From Flavobacterium sp. CF136 (GTDB taxonomy: Bacteria > Bacteroidota > Bacteroidia > Flavobacteriales > Flavobacteriaceae): DNA of 32,447 nt. Each line of letters begins with the position of its first letter. The first letter of the stretch is position 1. Of the stretch, positions 16,663 through 24,578 are shown piece after piece. The notes below the pieces were generated by a model. It had not been told where the DNA came from. It searched no databases and saw only the letters and a program-made list of their open reading frames with translations. Both the position numbers and the translations under genes were made by a program. The stretch covers positions 1 through 32,447 of the forward strand of contig NZ_AKJZ01000062.1 of the NCBI RefSeq assembly GCF_000282055.1. Reading direction: 5' to 3'.

Positions 16663-17247
16663 TTATTTTTGAACAATAGGTGTTCTCAATGATTCTAAAA
16701 CAGCAACAATATCTGTGTAAAGTTCTGTATTTGAAGCAACACCATTAGCATTTGCGGCAGCGCCAACATAACCTTCAAATTTTGTATAATCGGCACTACT
16801 GGCTTTTGTTCCCATTCGGGAATTTATAGCCGGGTCATGAGCTGCAACCATATTCAGCCCTGAATACGTATTTACAGCATTGGTTCCTCCTGTATTAAAC
16901 GAGAAGAAATCAGTCAGATTATCAGATAATTTAGCAATATTAGTAGCTTGAGTACTACCTGTTTCTGCTAAAAGAGGTGCAAAATGGGCTTGTAAATTCC
17001 CTGCAGCATTAGATTGAACATCTGCAACGATTAATCCTATGGTTGAATTGACTACTTTACGAAAACTTAAACGCCCCTGTTCAATCATTTGCCCCGAATT
17101 ATCAGGGTCAGCAACCATGGTTGTTCCGCCTAATCTATCATAAATTGATGCTTTTACCATAGGCGAATCATCATCATTATTGCAAGAAGTCAAAGTTGCC
17201 GATGCAACTAGTAACACACTAAGTGTAATTTTAGAAAAATTTTTCAT
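16663..17247 (-). CDS. Lipoprotein with a group I truncated-hemoglobin-like domain
   Basis: A lipoprotein signal (TLTSC, Cys22) is followed by an acidic linker and then by SIYDRLGG at 34-41, the usual start of truncated hemoglobins (SLYERLGG). Further matches are TGGTNAVNTYSGLNMVAAHDPA (119-140), which aligns with the family's GGPNAYSGRSMREAHAG block and places a candidate proximal heme ligand at H137. KASSADYTKFEGYVGAAANANGV (148-170) matches the C-terminal helices, ending VLESLRTPIV. The B-helix tyrosine of typical members is not apparent, and the middle is longer than usual. If it binds heme it would do so outside the cytoplasm, on a lipid anchor. A terminator follows; the small anchored protein gene lies upstream in the same operon. 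The family assignment is from memory and not from a search. Confidence 0.65.
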   Translation of the reverse strand: MKNFSKITLSVLLVASATLTSCNNDDDSPMVKASIYDRLGGTTMVADPDNSGQMIEQGRLSFRKVVNSTIGLIVADVQSNAAGNLQAHFAPLLAETGSTQATNIAKLSDNLTDFFSFNTGGTNAVNTYSGLNMVAAHDPAINSRMGTKASSADYTKFEGYVGAAANANGVASNTELYTDIVAVLESLRTPIVQK

Positions 17248-17264
17248 AAAAAAAGTATTAAAGG

Positions 17265-17699
17265 TTAATTAAAAAATTGATTGATTTTTTTTGATAATTT
17301 ATAGCTGAAACTATTTTGATCTATTGGACAAACTTCCTTGTTCGCCAAATTTGCCGGTAAAATATAACGCCGGGCGTCATACTTTCTCTTACTCATTAAT
17401 TCGTCATATACCTTTTCAGAATTAGTAATTGTATTGTTGTGGAAATAAACAACTACATTTCTTTTTACAATGATAGAATCTGAAGTTAATCCTTTAATAG
17501 ATCTTAAATCTGAACATATTTGTTTTGCCTGAACAGAATCTATATTTGTTTTAAAATCTATACGGCTCACTTGTAAATTGGGGCTTTCATAAACAGCAGG
17601 CTTAGCCGTAATAATGTGAAAAAGCAAAATGGCAATAAATAATAGAACAATTCCCAATCCTGTCAAAAGCACTTTTTTTATTGTTTTGTTAATTTTCAT
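17265..17699 (-). CDS. Small membrane-anchored protein with a possible HMA-like fold
   Basis: This 144-residue protein has one N-terminal membrane helix (about residues 9-30), then a domain running strand-helix-strand-strand-helix: VSRIDFKT, SVQAKQICSDLRSIKG, SIIVKRNVVVYFHNN, SEKVYDELMSK. That order resembles a ferredoxin-like heavy-metal-associated domain, but the metal-binding CxxC is absent; only single cysteines appear (ICSDL, EVCPID). Its stop lies 17 bases before the start of the globin-like lipoprotein gene, so the two are co-transcribed. It may be an envelope partner of that protein. I do not recognise a named family. Confidence 0.72.
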   Translation of the reverse strand: MKINKTIKKVLLTGLGIVLLFIAILLFHIITAKPAVYESPNLQVSRIDFKTNIDSVQAKQICSDLRSIKGLTSDSIIVKRNVVVYFHNNTITNSEKVYDELMSKRKYDARRYILPANLANKEVCPIDQNSFSYKLSKKINQFFN

Positions 17700-18151
17700 A
17701 TAGATAATTTTAAAATGAATAGGTTTTAAAAATTATATACGAGTGCTTTTTTGACTTGGTTTTTATTTGAAGAATAAAAACATCAATTTAGAATTGTTTT
17801 AAATACTTGAAATGATATAAAACAGGATTCATTGATTTACTTGAGAAAGGATAAAATATCTTTACCTAAATTTTTAAATCAAAGCTTAATAGAATTAGAT
17901 GTTCTGTCCAATATGTTTAGATGTTCGATGTTTTAATAAACCAGTTAGAAATTTTCCGGAAATTAATGGTTACGTTACATAAGTCAGCTAATCTCCAAAT
18001 TGCTGTTTTGAAATAATGGACTAAAACAATAAAGATTTTATAAATTTAGGAGCAAGTAAACGATAAACCATCAAAAAGATTTAATTTTGAATGACCAATT
18101 ATTCGTTTCATCAAAAACGAGAATAGTAACCTGAATAAAATAAATCAAAAA
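17700..18151. other. 452-base non-coding gap with a spaced direct repeat
   Basis: The gap lies between the divergent small-protein gene and the AraC-type regulator. It holds two exact copies of TTAGATGTTC (17895-17904 and 17917-17926), whose starts are 22 bases apart, or two helical turns. That arrangement suits AraC-type half-sites. A TAATTTTG box at 18082-18089 lies nearer the regulator start. No protein-coding frame of note is present. Confidence 0.5.
18082..18089 (+). promoter_or_regulatory. Possible -7 box for the AraC-type regulator gene
   Basis: TAATTTTG matches TAnnTTTG, 62 bases before the ATG at 18152. No -33 TTG at the expected spacing was found. Confidence 0.35.
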
Positions 18152-19018
18152 ATGGAGGAAGAAATAAAAATTGACGATGATTTTATTTTAATTCGTTTTC
18201 AGAATAATACCGATGAAGTAACTACTTTTCAGCGTCCGGTTCAATTGGGATTGATTCAATTTCATTTTGGTTTAAAAGGAAGTGCAAAGTACATTTTTAA
18301 TCAAGGTAATTATGTGCTAAATCTAAAAGAAGAAAAGGCATTATTGTTCTACAACACCGAAAAAGAATTACCTCTGCATGTTGAAATTGATCCAAAATCG
18401 TGGTTGATTTCGATATTTATTTCCATCAAAAAATTCCACGGGTTATTTACAACAGATGCTGAACATATTCCTTTTTTAAGTAAAGAAAACCAAGAAAAAA
18501 AATACTATAACGAAACCGATATCAGTCCTTCGATGGCGATTGTGTTGAGTCAGTTATTTCATTACAATTTACATCCATCAATAAAAAACCTTTACTATAA
18601 AGGAAAAGGATATGAATTGTTGAGTTTGTATTTTAACAGGACAGAAGATCCAAATGCAGAGCAATGTCCGTTCCTGATTGACGAAGACAATGTTTTGAAA
18701 ATCAGAAAAGCCAAAGAAATCATTATTGCCAATATGGCTGAACCTCCAGGATTACAGGAATTAGCAGATGAAATTGGTTTGAACCTGAAGAAACTGAAAA
18801 TGGGTTTCAAACAAATTTACGGGGATACAGTTTACGGTTTTCTGTTTGATTACAAAATGGATTTTGCCCGAAAACTCCTGGACAGCGGATCGTATAACGT
18901 AAACGAAGTAGGGTTGAAAATTGGCTACAGCACAGGAAGTCACTTTATTGCAGCATTCAAGAAAAAATTTGCCACAACTCCCAAAAAATATTTGATGTCG
19001 ATTAATACAAATATGTAA
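18152..19018 (+). CDS. AraC-family transcriptional regulator
   Basis: This is a 288-residue regulator with an N-terminal sensing domain (about 1-170) and a C-terminal AraC-type double helix-turn-helix. The second part begins near residue 190 (KIRKAKEIIIANMAEPPGLQELADEIGLNLKKLKMGFKQIYGDTV) and ends with the family signature VNEVGLKIGYSTGSHFIAAFKKKFATTPKKYL. The N-terminal domain resembles that of PchR-like regulators in length and beta-rich texture; its ligand is unknown. It lies between the hemA operon and hemH, 100 bases ahead of hemH on the same strand, which makes a role in controlling heme synthesis likely but unproven. The direct repeat at 17895-17926 is a candidate operator. Confidence 0.93.
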   Translation: MEEEIKIDDDFILIRFQNNTDEVTTFQRPVQLGLIQFHFGLKGSAKYIFNQGNYVLNLKEEKALLFYNTEKELPLHVEIDPKSWLISIFISIKKFHGLFTTDAEHIPFLSKENQEKKYYNETDISPSMAIVLSQLFHYNLHPSIKNLYYKGKGYELLSLYFNRTEDPNAEQCPFLIDEDNVLKIRKAKEIIIANMAEPPGLQELADEIGLNLKKLKMGFKQIYGDTVYGFLFDYKMDFARKLLDSGSYNVNEVGLKIGYSTGSHFIAAFKKKFATTPKKYLMSINTNM

Positions 19019-19088
19019 ACATCGATTTTAGATATTAAATTATAAATAAAAAGTAACATTTATCATTTTTCTAAAAAGTAACAAGTAA

Positions 19089-19096
19089 TACTTTTG
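19089..19096 (+). promoter_or_regulatory. Likely -7 box for hemH
   Basis: TACTTTTG fits TAnnTTTG, 22 bases ahead of the hemH ATG. No clear -33 TTG is seen. Confidence 0.45.
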
Positions 19097-19118
19097 GCAA
19101 AAATTTAAAAATATATTA

Positions 19119-20135
19119 ATGAAAGGCGTATTATTAGTAAATTTAGGTTCTCCGGAAAGTCCAACTCCAAAAGACGTAAAACCATATTTAGACGAATTTT
19201 TAATGGATAAATACGTGATCGATGTTCCGTATTTATTGAGAGCTTTTTTGGTTCGTGGCATTATTCTAAGAAAAAGACCGGAAGAATCAGCACATGCTTA
19301 TGCAAAAATCTGGTGGGATGAAGGTTCTCCGTTAGTGGTTCTTTCTGAAAGAATGCAGAAAAAAGTACAGCCTTTGGTAAATGTACCTGTTGCATTAGCA
19401 ATGCGTTACGGAAGCATGACAATCGAAAAAGGACTTCAGGAATTACATGATAAAGGTATTACCGAAGTATTACTTTTTCCTTTGTATCCGCAATATGCAA
19501 TGGCTTCAACCCTGACAATTTTAGTTAAAGCAGAAGAAATTCGTAAAAAGAAATTTCCGCAAATGACATTTACTGATGTTCCTGCGTTTTACAACAAACC
19601 GGATTACATTAAAAACTTGGCAGATTCAATCAGGAAACATTTAGTCGGATTTGATTATGATCATTTATTGTTCTCCTATCACGGAATCCCTGAGCGCCAT
19701 ATCCGTAAAACGGATGTAACAAAATCACATTGCAAAATTGATGGTTCATGTTGCAATACGCCATCTCCGGCGCATGATTTTTGCTACCGTCACCAGTGTT
19801 ATGAAACAACGAAGCAAGTTGTGAAATTGCTTAATCTTCCTGAAGATAAATATAGTCTGACTTTCCAGTCCAGATTAGCAGGGGATAAATGGTTAGAACC
19901 TTATACAGATATCGAAATTGATAAAATGCCGGCAAAAGGAATCAAGAATCTGGCAGTTGTAACACCAGCTTTTGTTTCGGACTGTCTGGAAACACTGGAA
20001 GAAATTGCGATGCGTGCCAAAGAAGACTTTGAAGCAAAAGGAGGGAAAAATTTCTTAGCTGTTCCGTGTTTGAATGATGATGACGATTGGTGTCAGACAG
20101 TTAGTAACTGGATTAACGATTGGGCTTCAGTTTAA
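19119..20135 (+). CDS. hemH: Ferrochelatase
   Basis: HemH inserts Fe2+ into protoporphyrin IX, the last heme step. The 338-residue protein shows LVNLGSPESPTP at the start, the active-site histidine H188 in FSYHGIPERH, LTFQSRLAGDKWLEPYTD and VTPAFVSDCLETLEEI with the conserved glutamate. A Cys-rich insert follows the active site: C205, C211, C212, C222 and C227 in SHCKIDGSCC...DFCYRHQC. Some bacterial ferrochelatases bind a [2Fe-2S] cluster through cysteines; this internal set is a candidate for such a site. The gene probably starts a transcript from the box at 19089, continuing through the nuclease gene (13-base gap) to hemJ. Confidence 0.97.
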   Translation: MKGVLLVNLGSPESPTPKDVKPYLDEFLMDKYVIDVPYLLRAFLVRGIILRKRPEESAHAYAKIWWDEGSPLVVLSERMQKKVQPLVNVPVALAMRYGSMTIEKGLQELHDKGITEVLLFPLYPQYAMASTLTILVKAEEIRKKKFPQMTFTDVPAFYNKPDYIKNLADSIRKHLVGFDYDHLLFSYHGIPERHIRKTDVTKSHCKIDGSCCNTPSPAHDFCYRHQCYETTKQVVKLLNLPEDKYSLTFQSRLAGDKWLEPYTDIEIDKMPAKGIKNLAVVTPAFVSDCLETLEEIAMRAKEDFEAKGGKNFLAVPCLNDDDDWCQTVSNWINDWASV

Positions 20136-20148
20136 AAAAACATTATCA

Positions 20149-21171
20149 ATGGAGAATTTGCCTGTAAATTATCATCAAACACTTCTTTTACTAAAAGAAA
20201 GGATAAAACTTGCCCAATATAAAAGTTTATCATTGGTTAATACCGAATTGATTTTAATGTATCTTGATTTAGGAAGAGTGCTTTCAGAAAAATTAAAATC
20301 AGGTTGGGGTGAAAGTATTGTTGATAGCTTATCTAAAGATTTACAAGCTGAATACTTAGGTGTTCAAGGATTTTCTTCAAGGAATTTAAGACGAATGAAA
20401 CTTATTTTTGAAGAAGTAAAAGATAATTCAAATTGGACACAAGCTGTGTCCAAAATTCCATGGGGTCATACAAATGTTATATTTTCTAAATTAAAGGATT
20501 CAGAAAAGAGAACTTTTTATCTTCAAAAATGCCAGGAAAGAGGTTGGAGCAGGGCTATTTTGGAAGAAGAAATAAAATTCGATAGTTTTACAAAAACCAA
20601 TGAATTTCAGAACAACTTTTCAAATACAATAACCGAAAATAAATTAATTGAATATCGTTTAGAGTTCAAGGACGAATACAATTTGTCTTTTTTGAATCTA
20701 GAAGATGTACATAGTGAAAGAGAATTAGAAAATGCAATTGTAAGTAATATTACAAAAACACTGGGACAGTTCGGTAATGATTTTGCTTTTATGGGAAGAC
20801 AATTTAGACTTGAATTGGATGAGAAAGAATATTTTGTAGACATTCTTTTTTACCATAGAAAATTAAAATCAATGATTGCAATCGAACTTAAAACCTCAGA
20901 ATTTAAACCAGAACATAGTCAACAGCTTAGTTGGTATTTACAATTATTGGATAAAACTATAAAGTATCCTGAGGACAATCAAAGTATAGGTATATTACTT
21001 TGCAAAACCAAAAGTAAGTTAACGGTAGAATATGCTTTAGAAATGGCGAACAAGCCGATAGGTGTTGCTACATACAGTTATCGTCAATTACCGGAGGATA
21101 TTGCTAAATATCTTCCTACGGAGCAGGAATTTGAAAAAATATTACAATATTTTAATACTGATAATAAATAA
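20149..21171 (+). CDS. YhcG/DUF1016-family PD-(D/E)XK nuclease domain protein
   Basis: This 340-residue protein has two parts. The N-terminal, mainly helical YhcG_N-type domain (1-150) contains LGRVLSEKLKSGWGESIVDSLSKDL and FSSRNLRRMKLIF. The C-terminal PD-(D/E)XK nuclease-like domain (about 175-325) has the active-site set D231 in EYFVDILFYHRK and E246-x-K248 in MIAIELKTSEFKPEH, with Q258/Q259 after it. I start at the ATG at 20149, after the hemH stop; an earlier in-frame start would lie inside hemH. Its stop overlaps the hemJ start by one base (TAATG). Relatives are often near restriction-modification or mobile genes, and their biochemical role is poorly known. Its position in a heme operon is unusual. 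Confidence 0.92.
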   Translation: MENLPVNYHQTLLLLKERIKLAQYKSLSLVNTELILMYLDLGRVLSEKLKSGWGESIVDSLSKDLQAEYLGVQGFSSRNLRRMKLIFEEVKDNSNWTQAVSKIPWGHTNVIFSKLKDSEKRTFYLQKCQERGWSRAILEEEIKFDSFTKTNEFQNNFSNTITENKLIEYRLEFKDEYNLSFLNLEDVHSERELENAIVSNITKTLGQFGNDFAFMGRQFRLELDEKEYFVDILFYHRKLKSMIAIELKTSEFKPEHSQQLSWYLQLLDKTIKYPEDNQSIGILLCKTKSKLTVEYALEMANKPIGVATYSYRQLPEDIAKYLPTEQEFEKILQYFNTDNK

Positions 21172-21719
21172 TGGAATATTATAACTACTTAAAATCATTA
21201 CATCTTATTTTTGTAATCACTTGGTTTGCAGGATTGTTTTATATTGTACGTTTGTTTGTATATCAAATTGAGGCAAACGAAAAACCATCTCCTGAAAAAG
21301 AAATTCTTCAGGCACAGTACAAAATAATGACGTACCGTTTGTGGTATATCATCACTTGGCCGTCAGCTGTTTTAGCGAGTATTTTTGCTTTTTGGATGCT
21401 GTTTTTTACCGACTTGGGAAATGCCTGGCTCAAAATGCCATGGATGCATGTTAAACTATGTTTCGTGTTTTTACTGTACTTATACCACGGAAAGTGCCAT
21501 CAGATTTTCAAACAATTGCAAAATGATGAGGTGAAATATTCGAACAATTTTATGCGTTTATGGAATGAAGGCGCAACAATTATACTATTTGCAGTCGTTT
21601 TTTTAGTAGTTTTAAAAAATGCAATCAACTGGATTTATGGTGTAATCGGGATTATGTTATTCTCGATTTTAATAATGCTGGGCTTTAGATTTTATAAAAG
21701 AATTCGCGAAAGGAAATAG
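21171..21719 (+). CDS. hemJ: Protoporphyrinogen IX oxidase, HemJ type
   Basis: HemJ is the membrane protein that oxidizes protoporphyrinogen IX to protoporphyrin IX, the substrate of ferrochelatase. The 182-residue sequence has four membrane helices and the family's conserved H11 in SLHLIFVITWFAGLFYIVRLF, and H93/K95 in WMHVKL. The YHGKCHQIFKQ loop is also typical. It overlaps the nuclease gene stop by one base, so it depends on translation through that gene. With hemF and hemH nearby, it completes the aerobic end of the pathway. A CopD-like label is possible by general family resemblance, but the context and residues favour HemJ. Confidence 0.93.
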   Translation: MEYYNYLKSLHLIFVITWFAGLFYIVRLFVYQIEANEKPSPEKEILQAQYKIMTYRLWYIITWPSAVLASIFAFWMLFFTDLGNAWLKMPWMHVKLCFVFLLYLYHGKCHQIFKQLQNDEVKYSNNFMRLWNEGATIILFAVVFLVVLKNAINWIYGVIGIMLFSILIMLGFRFYKRIRERK

Positions 21720-21780
21720 TATTCAGTCTCAGTTTCCAATCTGTTACTGTAAACTGCGACTGCGACTGTAAACTAAAAAC
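21720..21780. repeat. Short CTG-rich intergenic repeat
   Basis: The 63-base gap after hemJ contains ACTGTAAACTGCGACTGCGA and then CTGTAAACT (21746-21774), with ACTGCG in tandem flanked by two ACTGTAAACT-like copies. It is a low-complexity run of the sort scattered through Flavobacterium intergenic DNA. Confidence 0.5.
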
Positions 21781-21782
21781 AT

Positions 21783-23255
21783 ATGTTTAACAACTTCAAA
21801 ATGTCGATGCTTTCATTGCGTACCAGGATTTTCCTGTCAATGATTGTATTGATTGTTGTGGCATCTTTTTTATTAGCTTCCATTTCGATTATTCAATTTA
21901 AAAATGAAGCTAAAGAATACCATCAGGAAAGATTAGAACGTAAAGAAAATGCCGTAAAAGAACACATTAATTATGTTCTGGCAACTACAACATATCCGCT
22001 GAAAACGGGGAATTTAGATTTAATTTTTAAAGATAAAATCCACGAATTAGCCCAAATTCATAAAATCGAAATAAATATCTACAGTCTTAACGGGATATTG
22101 CTAAAATCTTCAAAAGAATCTTTTGCTGTTGATAAAGCACCGCCGCCAATCCCGGAATATATCCTGAAACTGGTTCGGTCATCTATCGAAAAGCGTTTTG
22201 TAGATATTAAAACTATCGATGGTGTCAAAAACAGATCATCATATAGTTTGATTAAAGATGAAAAGTTCAAGCCGCTTGGTATTTTAAACCTCCCATATTT
22301 AGAAGATGATGGTTATTATGATAACGAATTAAATACGTTTTTAATTCGGTTAAGCCAGGTGTACTCGTTTATGCTGATTGTGGCTTTCGCATTGGCTTAT
22401 TTCTTGTCAACTTATATTACTAAATCGTTAAAAACCATTTCAGACAGGTTGGAAGAAACCAATTTGGACCAGAAAAATGAGAAAATTGTTCTGGAAGCCA
22501 ACAGTAAAGAAGTCAATTTCCTGATTAAAGCTTACAACGGAATGGTTGATAAACTGGAAACCAGTGCTGTAAAATTAGCCCAAAGCGAGCGAGAAGAGGC
22601 GTGGCGTGAAATGGCTAAGCAGGTAGCACACGAAATTAAAAATCCGCTTACGCCAATGCGTTTGACGGTACAGAGTTTTCAACGGAAGTTTGATCCTACA
22701 GTTCCGGATGTCAAGCAGAAATTAAACGATTATTCAGAAACCCTAATTCAGCAAATTGATACCATGACGGCAGTTGCTTCGGCATTTTCAAATTTTGCCT
22801 CGATGCCGGCACAGCAGAACGAAACCCTAAATGTCGTTGAAGTTGTTGAACTTGCGTTGGATATTTTTAATGAAGATTATATTGTTTTTGAAAGTCAGGA
22901 AGAAGAAATTATTTCAAAAATGGATCGTACACAATTGATTCGTGTGATTACCAATCTGGTTAAAAATGCTACTCAGGCAATTCCGGAAAATCAAAATGAG
23001 AAATCGATTTTAGTTACCGTAAAACGCAGGAATAATAATGTAGAAATAGCTGTAAAAGACAATGGAGTCGGGATTCAGAAACAAGATACAGGACGAATTT
23101 TCGAACCAAAATTTACAACTAAAACCAGCGGGATGGGTCTTGGACTCGGAATTATAAAAAACATTATCGAAAATTACAAAGGAACAATTACCTTTGAGTC
23201 AACTTACGGGAAAGGAACAACATTCAGAGTTTCTTTGCCAATCATAAACTCTTAA
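21783..23255 (+). CDS. Sensor histidine kinase (NtrY-like)
   Basis: This is a 490-residue membrane sensor kinase. The order is: a membrane helix near residues 13-35, an extracytoplasmic region of about 150 residues, a second membrane helix near 195-215, a HAMP-like segment (KSLKTISDRLEETNLD), and the kinase core. The phosphoacceptor is H283 in MAKQVAHEIKNPLTPMRLTVQ, the wording typical of NtrY kinases. The ATPase part shows VITNLVKNATQAIP (N box), VKDNGVGI (G1) and GMGLGLGIIKNI (G2). No response regulator gene lies beside it, so it is an orphan in this window. The signal is unknown. Start could be at 21783 or six codons later at the MSMLSLRTR methionine. Confidence 0.95.
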   Translation: MFNNFKMSMLSLRTRIFLSMIVLIVVASFLLASISIIQFKNEAKEYHQERLERKENAVKEHINYVLATTTYPLKTGNLDLIFKDKIHELAQIHKIEINIYSLNGILLKSSKESFAVDKAPPPIPEYILKLVRSSIEKRFVDIKTIDGVKNRSSYSLIKDEKFKPLGILNLPYLEDDGYYDNELNTFLIRLSQVYSFMLIVAFALAYFLSTYITKSLKTISDRLEETNLDQKNEKIVLEANSKEVNFLIKAYNGMVDKLETSAVKLAQSEREEAWREMAKQVAHEIKNPLTPMRLTVQSFQRKFDPTVPDVKQKLNDYSETLIQQIDTMTAVASAFSNFASMPAQQNETLNVVEVVELALDIFNEDYIVFESQEEEIISKMDRTQLIRVITNLVKNATQAIPENQNEKSILVTVKRRNNNVEIAVKDNGVGIQKQDTGRIFEPKFTTKTSGMGLGLGIIKNIIENYKGTITFESTYGKGTTFRVSLPIINS

Positions 23256-23265
23256 AATAAGCGTC

Positions 23266-24048
23266 ATGAACTACGAAAATCTTTTAATTTCTATTGAAGA
23301 AAAAATCGCAACCGTAACCATTAATCGCCCGACAAAGCTAAATGCATTAAATAAAGCTACTATTAGCGATTTGAGCAAAGCCATTAAATTATTGGGTAAA
23401 AACGAGGATGTACGTGTTATTATTCTAATTGGAAGTGGTGAAAAAGCATTTGTGGCCGGAGCTGATATTTCAGAGTTTGCAAATTATACCATAATAGAAG
23501 GAGCACAACTAGCTGCTGAAGGTCAGGAATCTTTATTCGATTTTATCGAAAATTTAAAGAAGCCTGTTATTGCAGCCGTTAATGGTTTTGCTCTTGGCGG
23601 AGGATTAGAATTAGCAATGGCGTGTCATTTTAGAGTTGCTTCAGATAATGCAAAAATGGGATTGCCGGAAGTAAGTTTAGGATTGATTCCGGGCTATGGA
23701 GGAACCCAGCGTTTGCCACAATTAGTAGGTAAAGGCCGTGCCATGGAAATGATTATGACCGCAGGAATGCTAACGGCTGAAGAAGCTAAACATTACGGAT
23801 TAGTAAATCATGTTGTTCTTCAGGCCGAACTTCTGGATTTCACAAAAGAAATTGCTAATAAAATCATTAAAAATGCACCATTTGCGATTAGCAAAGCGAT
23901 TAAATCAATAAATGCGAATTTTACAGATGGTAAAAATGGTTTTGATACTGAAATAAAATCATTTGGAAAATGTTTTGGAACTCAGGATTTTAAAGAAGGA
24001 ACTACTGCATTTTTAGAGAAAAGAAAAGCTGAATTTACCGGAAAGTAA
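23266..24048 (+). CDS. Enoyl-CoA hydratase/isomerase (crotonase family)
   Basis: This 260-residue protein of the crotonase fold is likely an enoyl-CoA hydratase of fatty or amino-acid breakdown. Its oxyanion-hole and catalytic blocks are clear: AFVAGADISEFAN, NGFALGGGLELAMACHFRVAS (first glutamate) and GLPEVSLGLIPGYGGTQRLPQLVG (second glutamate). Two catalytic glutamates indicate hydratase over other crotonase activities. It starts 10 bases after the kinase stop, so it may share a transcript. The exact acyl substrate is not determined. Confidence 0.95.
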   Translation: MNYENLLISIEEKIATVTINRPTKLNALNKATISDLSKAIKLLGKNEDVRVIILIGSGEKAFVAGADISEFANYTIIEGAQLAAEGQESLFDFIENLKKPVIAAVNGFALGGGLELAMACHFRVASDNAKMGLPEVSLGLIPGYGGTQRLPQLVGKGRAMEMIMTAGMLTAEEAKHYGLVNHVVLQAELLDFTKEIANKIIKNAPFAISKAIKSINANFTDGKNGFDTEIKSFGKCFGTQDFKEGTTAFLEKRKAEFTGK

Positions 24049-24165
24049 ATTATTACACAAAGGTATACAAAGGTTTTTACACAGAGATTCACAAATGATT
24101 TAAAATCTTAGCGACTTAGTAACTCAGAACCTTAGTAGCTAATATTCAATTACAAAAACAATAAA
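24049..24165. repeat. Intergenic low-complexity region with period-8 repeat
   Basis: At 24104-24143 five 8-base units AATCTTAG CGACTTAG TAACTCAG AACCTTAG TAGCTAAT run in phase, keeping CT(T/C)AG in the first four. Before it, ACACAAAGG and TACAAAGG words recur (24054-24074). Confidence 0.7.
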
Positions 24166-24567
24166 ATGTCTTACGAACCTATATTTGCTCTTTTCTGCGA
24201 ACGCGTTAAAGAAAGTATTCAAAGCGGCACTTTTGCCAAACTTACCCTGGCAAAAACGATTGGCGATACTGAAATCAAAAACATCTACTTCAGATTGGTT
24301 TTGAATGAAGATGATACGTATTCGATCTCGCTGACTACTCGCTATAAAACTGAGGAAATTGAAAGTATTCATACTTTAGATGAAGCTTTACTTGTTTTAG
24401 GAACTTACATTAAAAATCCGTTTTTGACCGCTTTGTTATTTACGACAGACAACGATGTGACTTTTAAAGTCAACAAGAAAAATGCAGGAAGTATTATCGA
24501 ACAACCACCGACTTTTAAAAATGCCTCTCCCGTAATGCTCGAAATGATAGAGAAGGGGATTGTTTAA
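24166..24567 (+). CDS. Unrecognised conserved-looking protein, 133 residues
   Basis: A soluble-looking alpha/beta protein with no signal peptide, membrane segment or cysteine motif. The sequence runs helix (FALFCERVKESIQSG), a strand-rich middle (IYFRLVLNEDDTYSISLTTRYK), a helix (LDEALLVLGTYI), and strands around LLFTTDNDVTFKVNKK. I do not recognise a family. It lies 11 bases before the DinB-like gene on the same strand, so the two are probably expressed together. Confidence 0.75.
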   Translation: MSYEPIFALFCERVKESIQSGTFAKLTLAKTIGDTEIKNIYFRLVLNEDDTYSISLTTRYKTEEIESIHTLDEALLVLGTYIKNPFLTALLFTTDNDVTFKVNKKNAGSIIEQPPTFKNASPVMLEMIEKGIV

Positions 24568-24578
24568 ACCAAAAGATT

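Noticed and set aside
17760..17780. AT-only hairpin TTTTTAT/ATAAAAA
   Set aside because: Seven AT pairs in an AT-rich gap are expected by chance and no T-run or gene end supports a terminator.
20074..20148. Upstream extension of the nuclease gene from an ATG at 20074
   Set aside because: It lies inside hemH and adds residues unlike the family; the ATG at 20149 directly follows the hemH stop.
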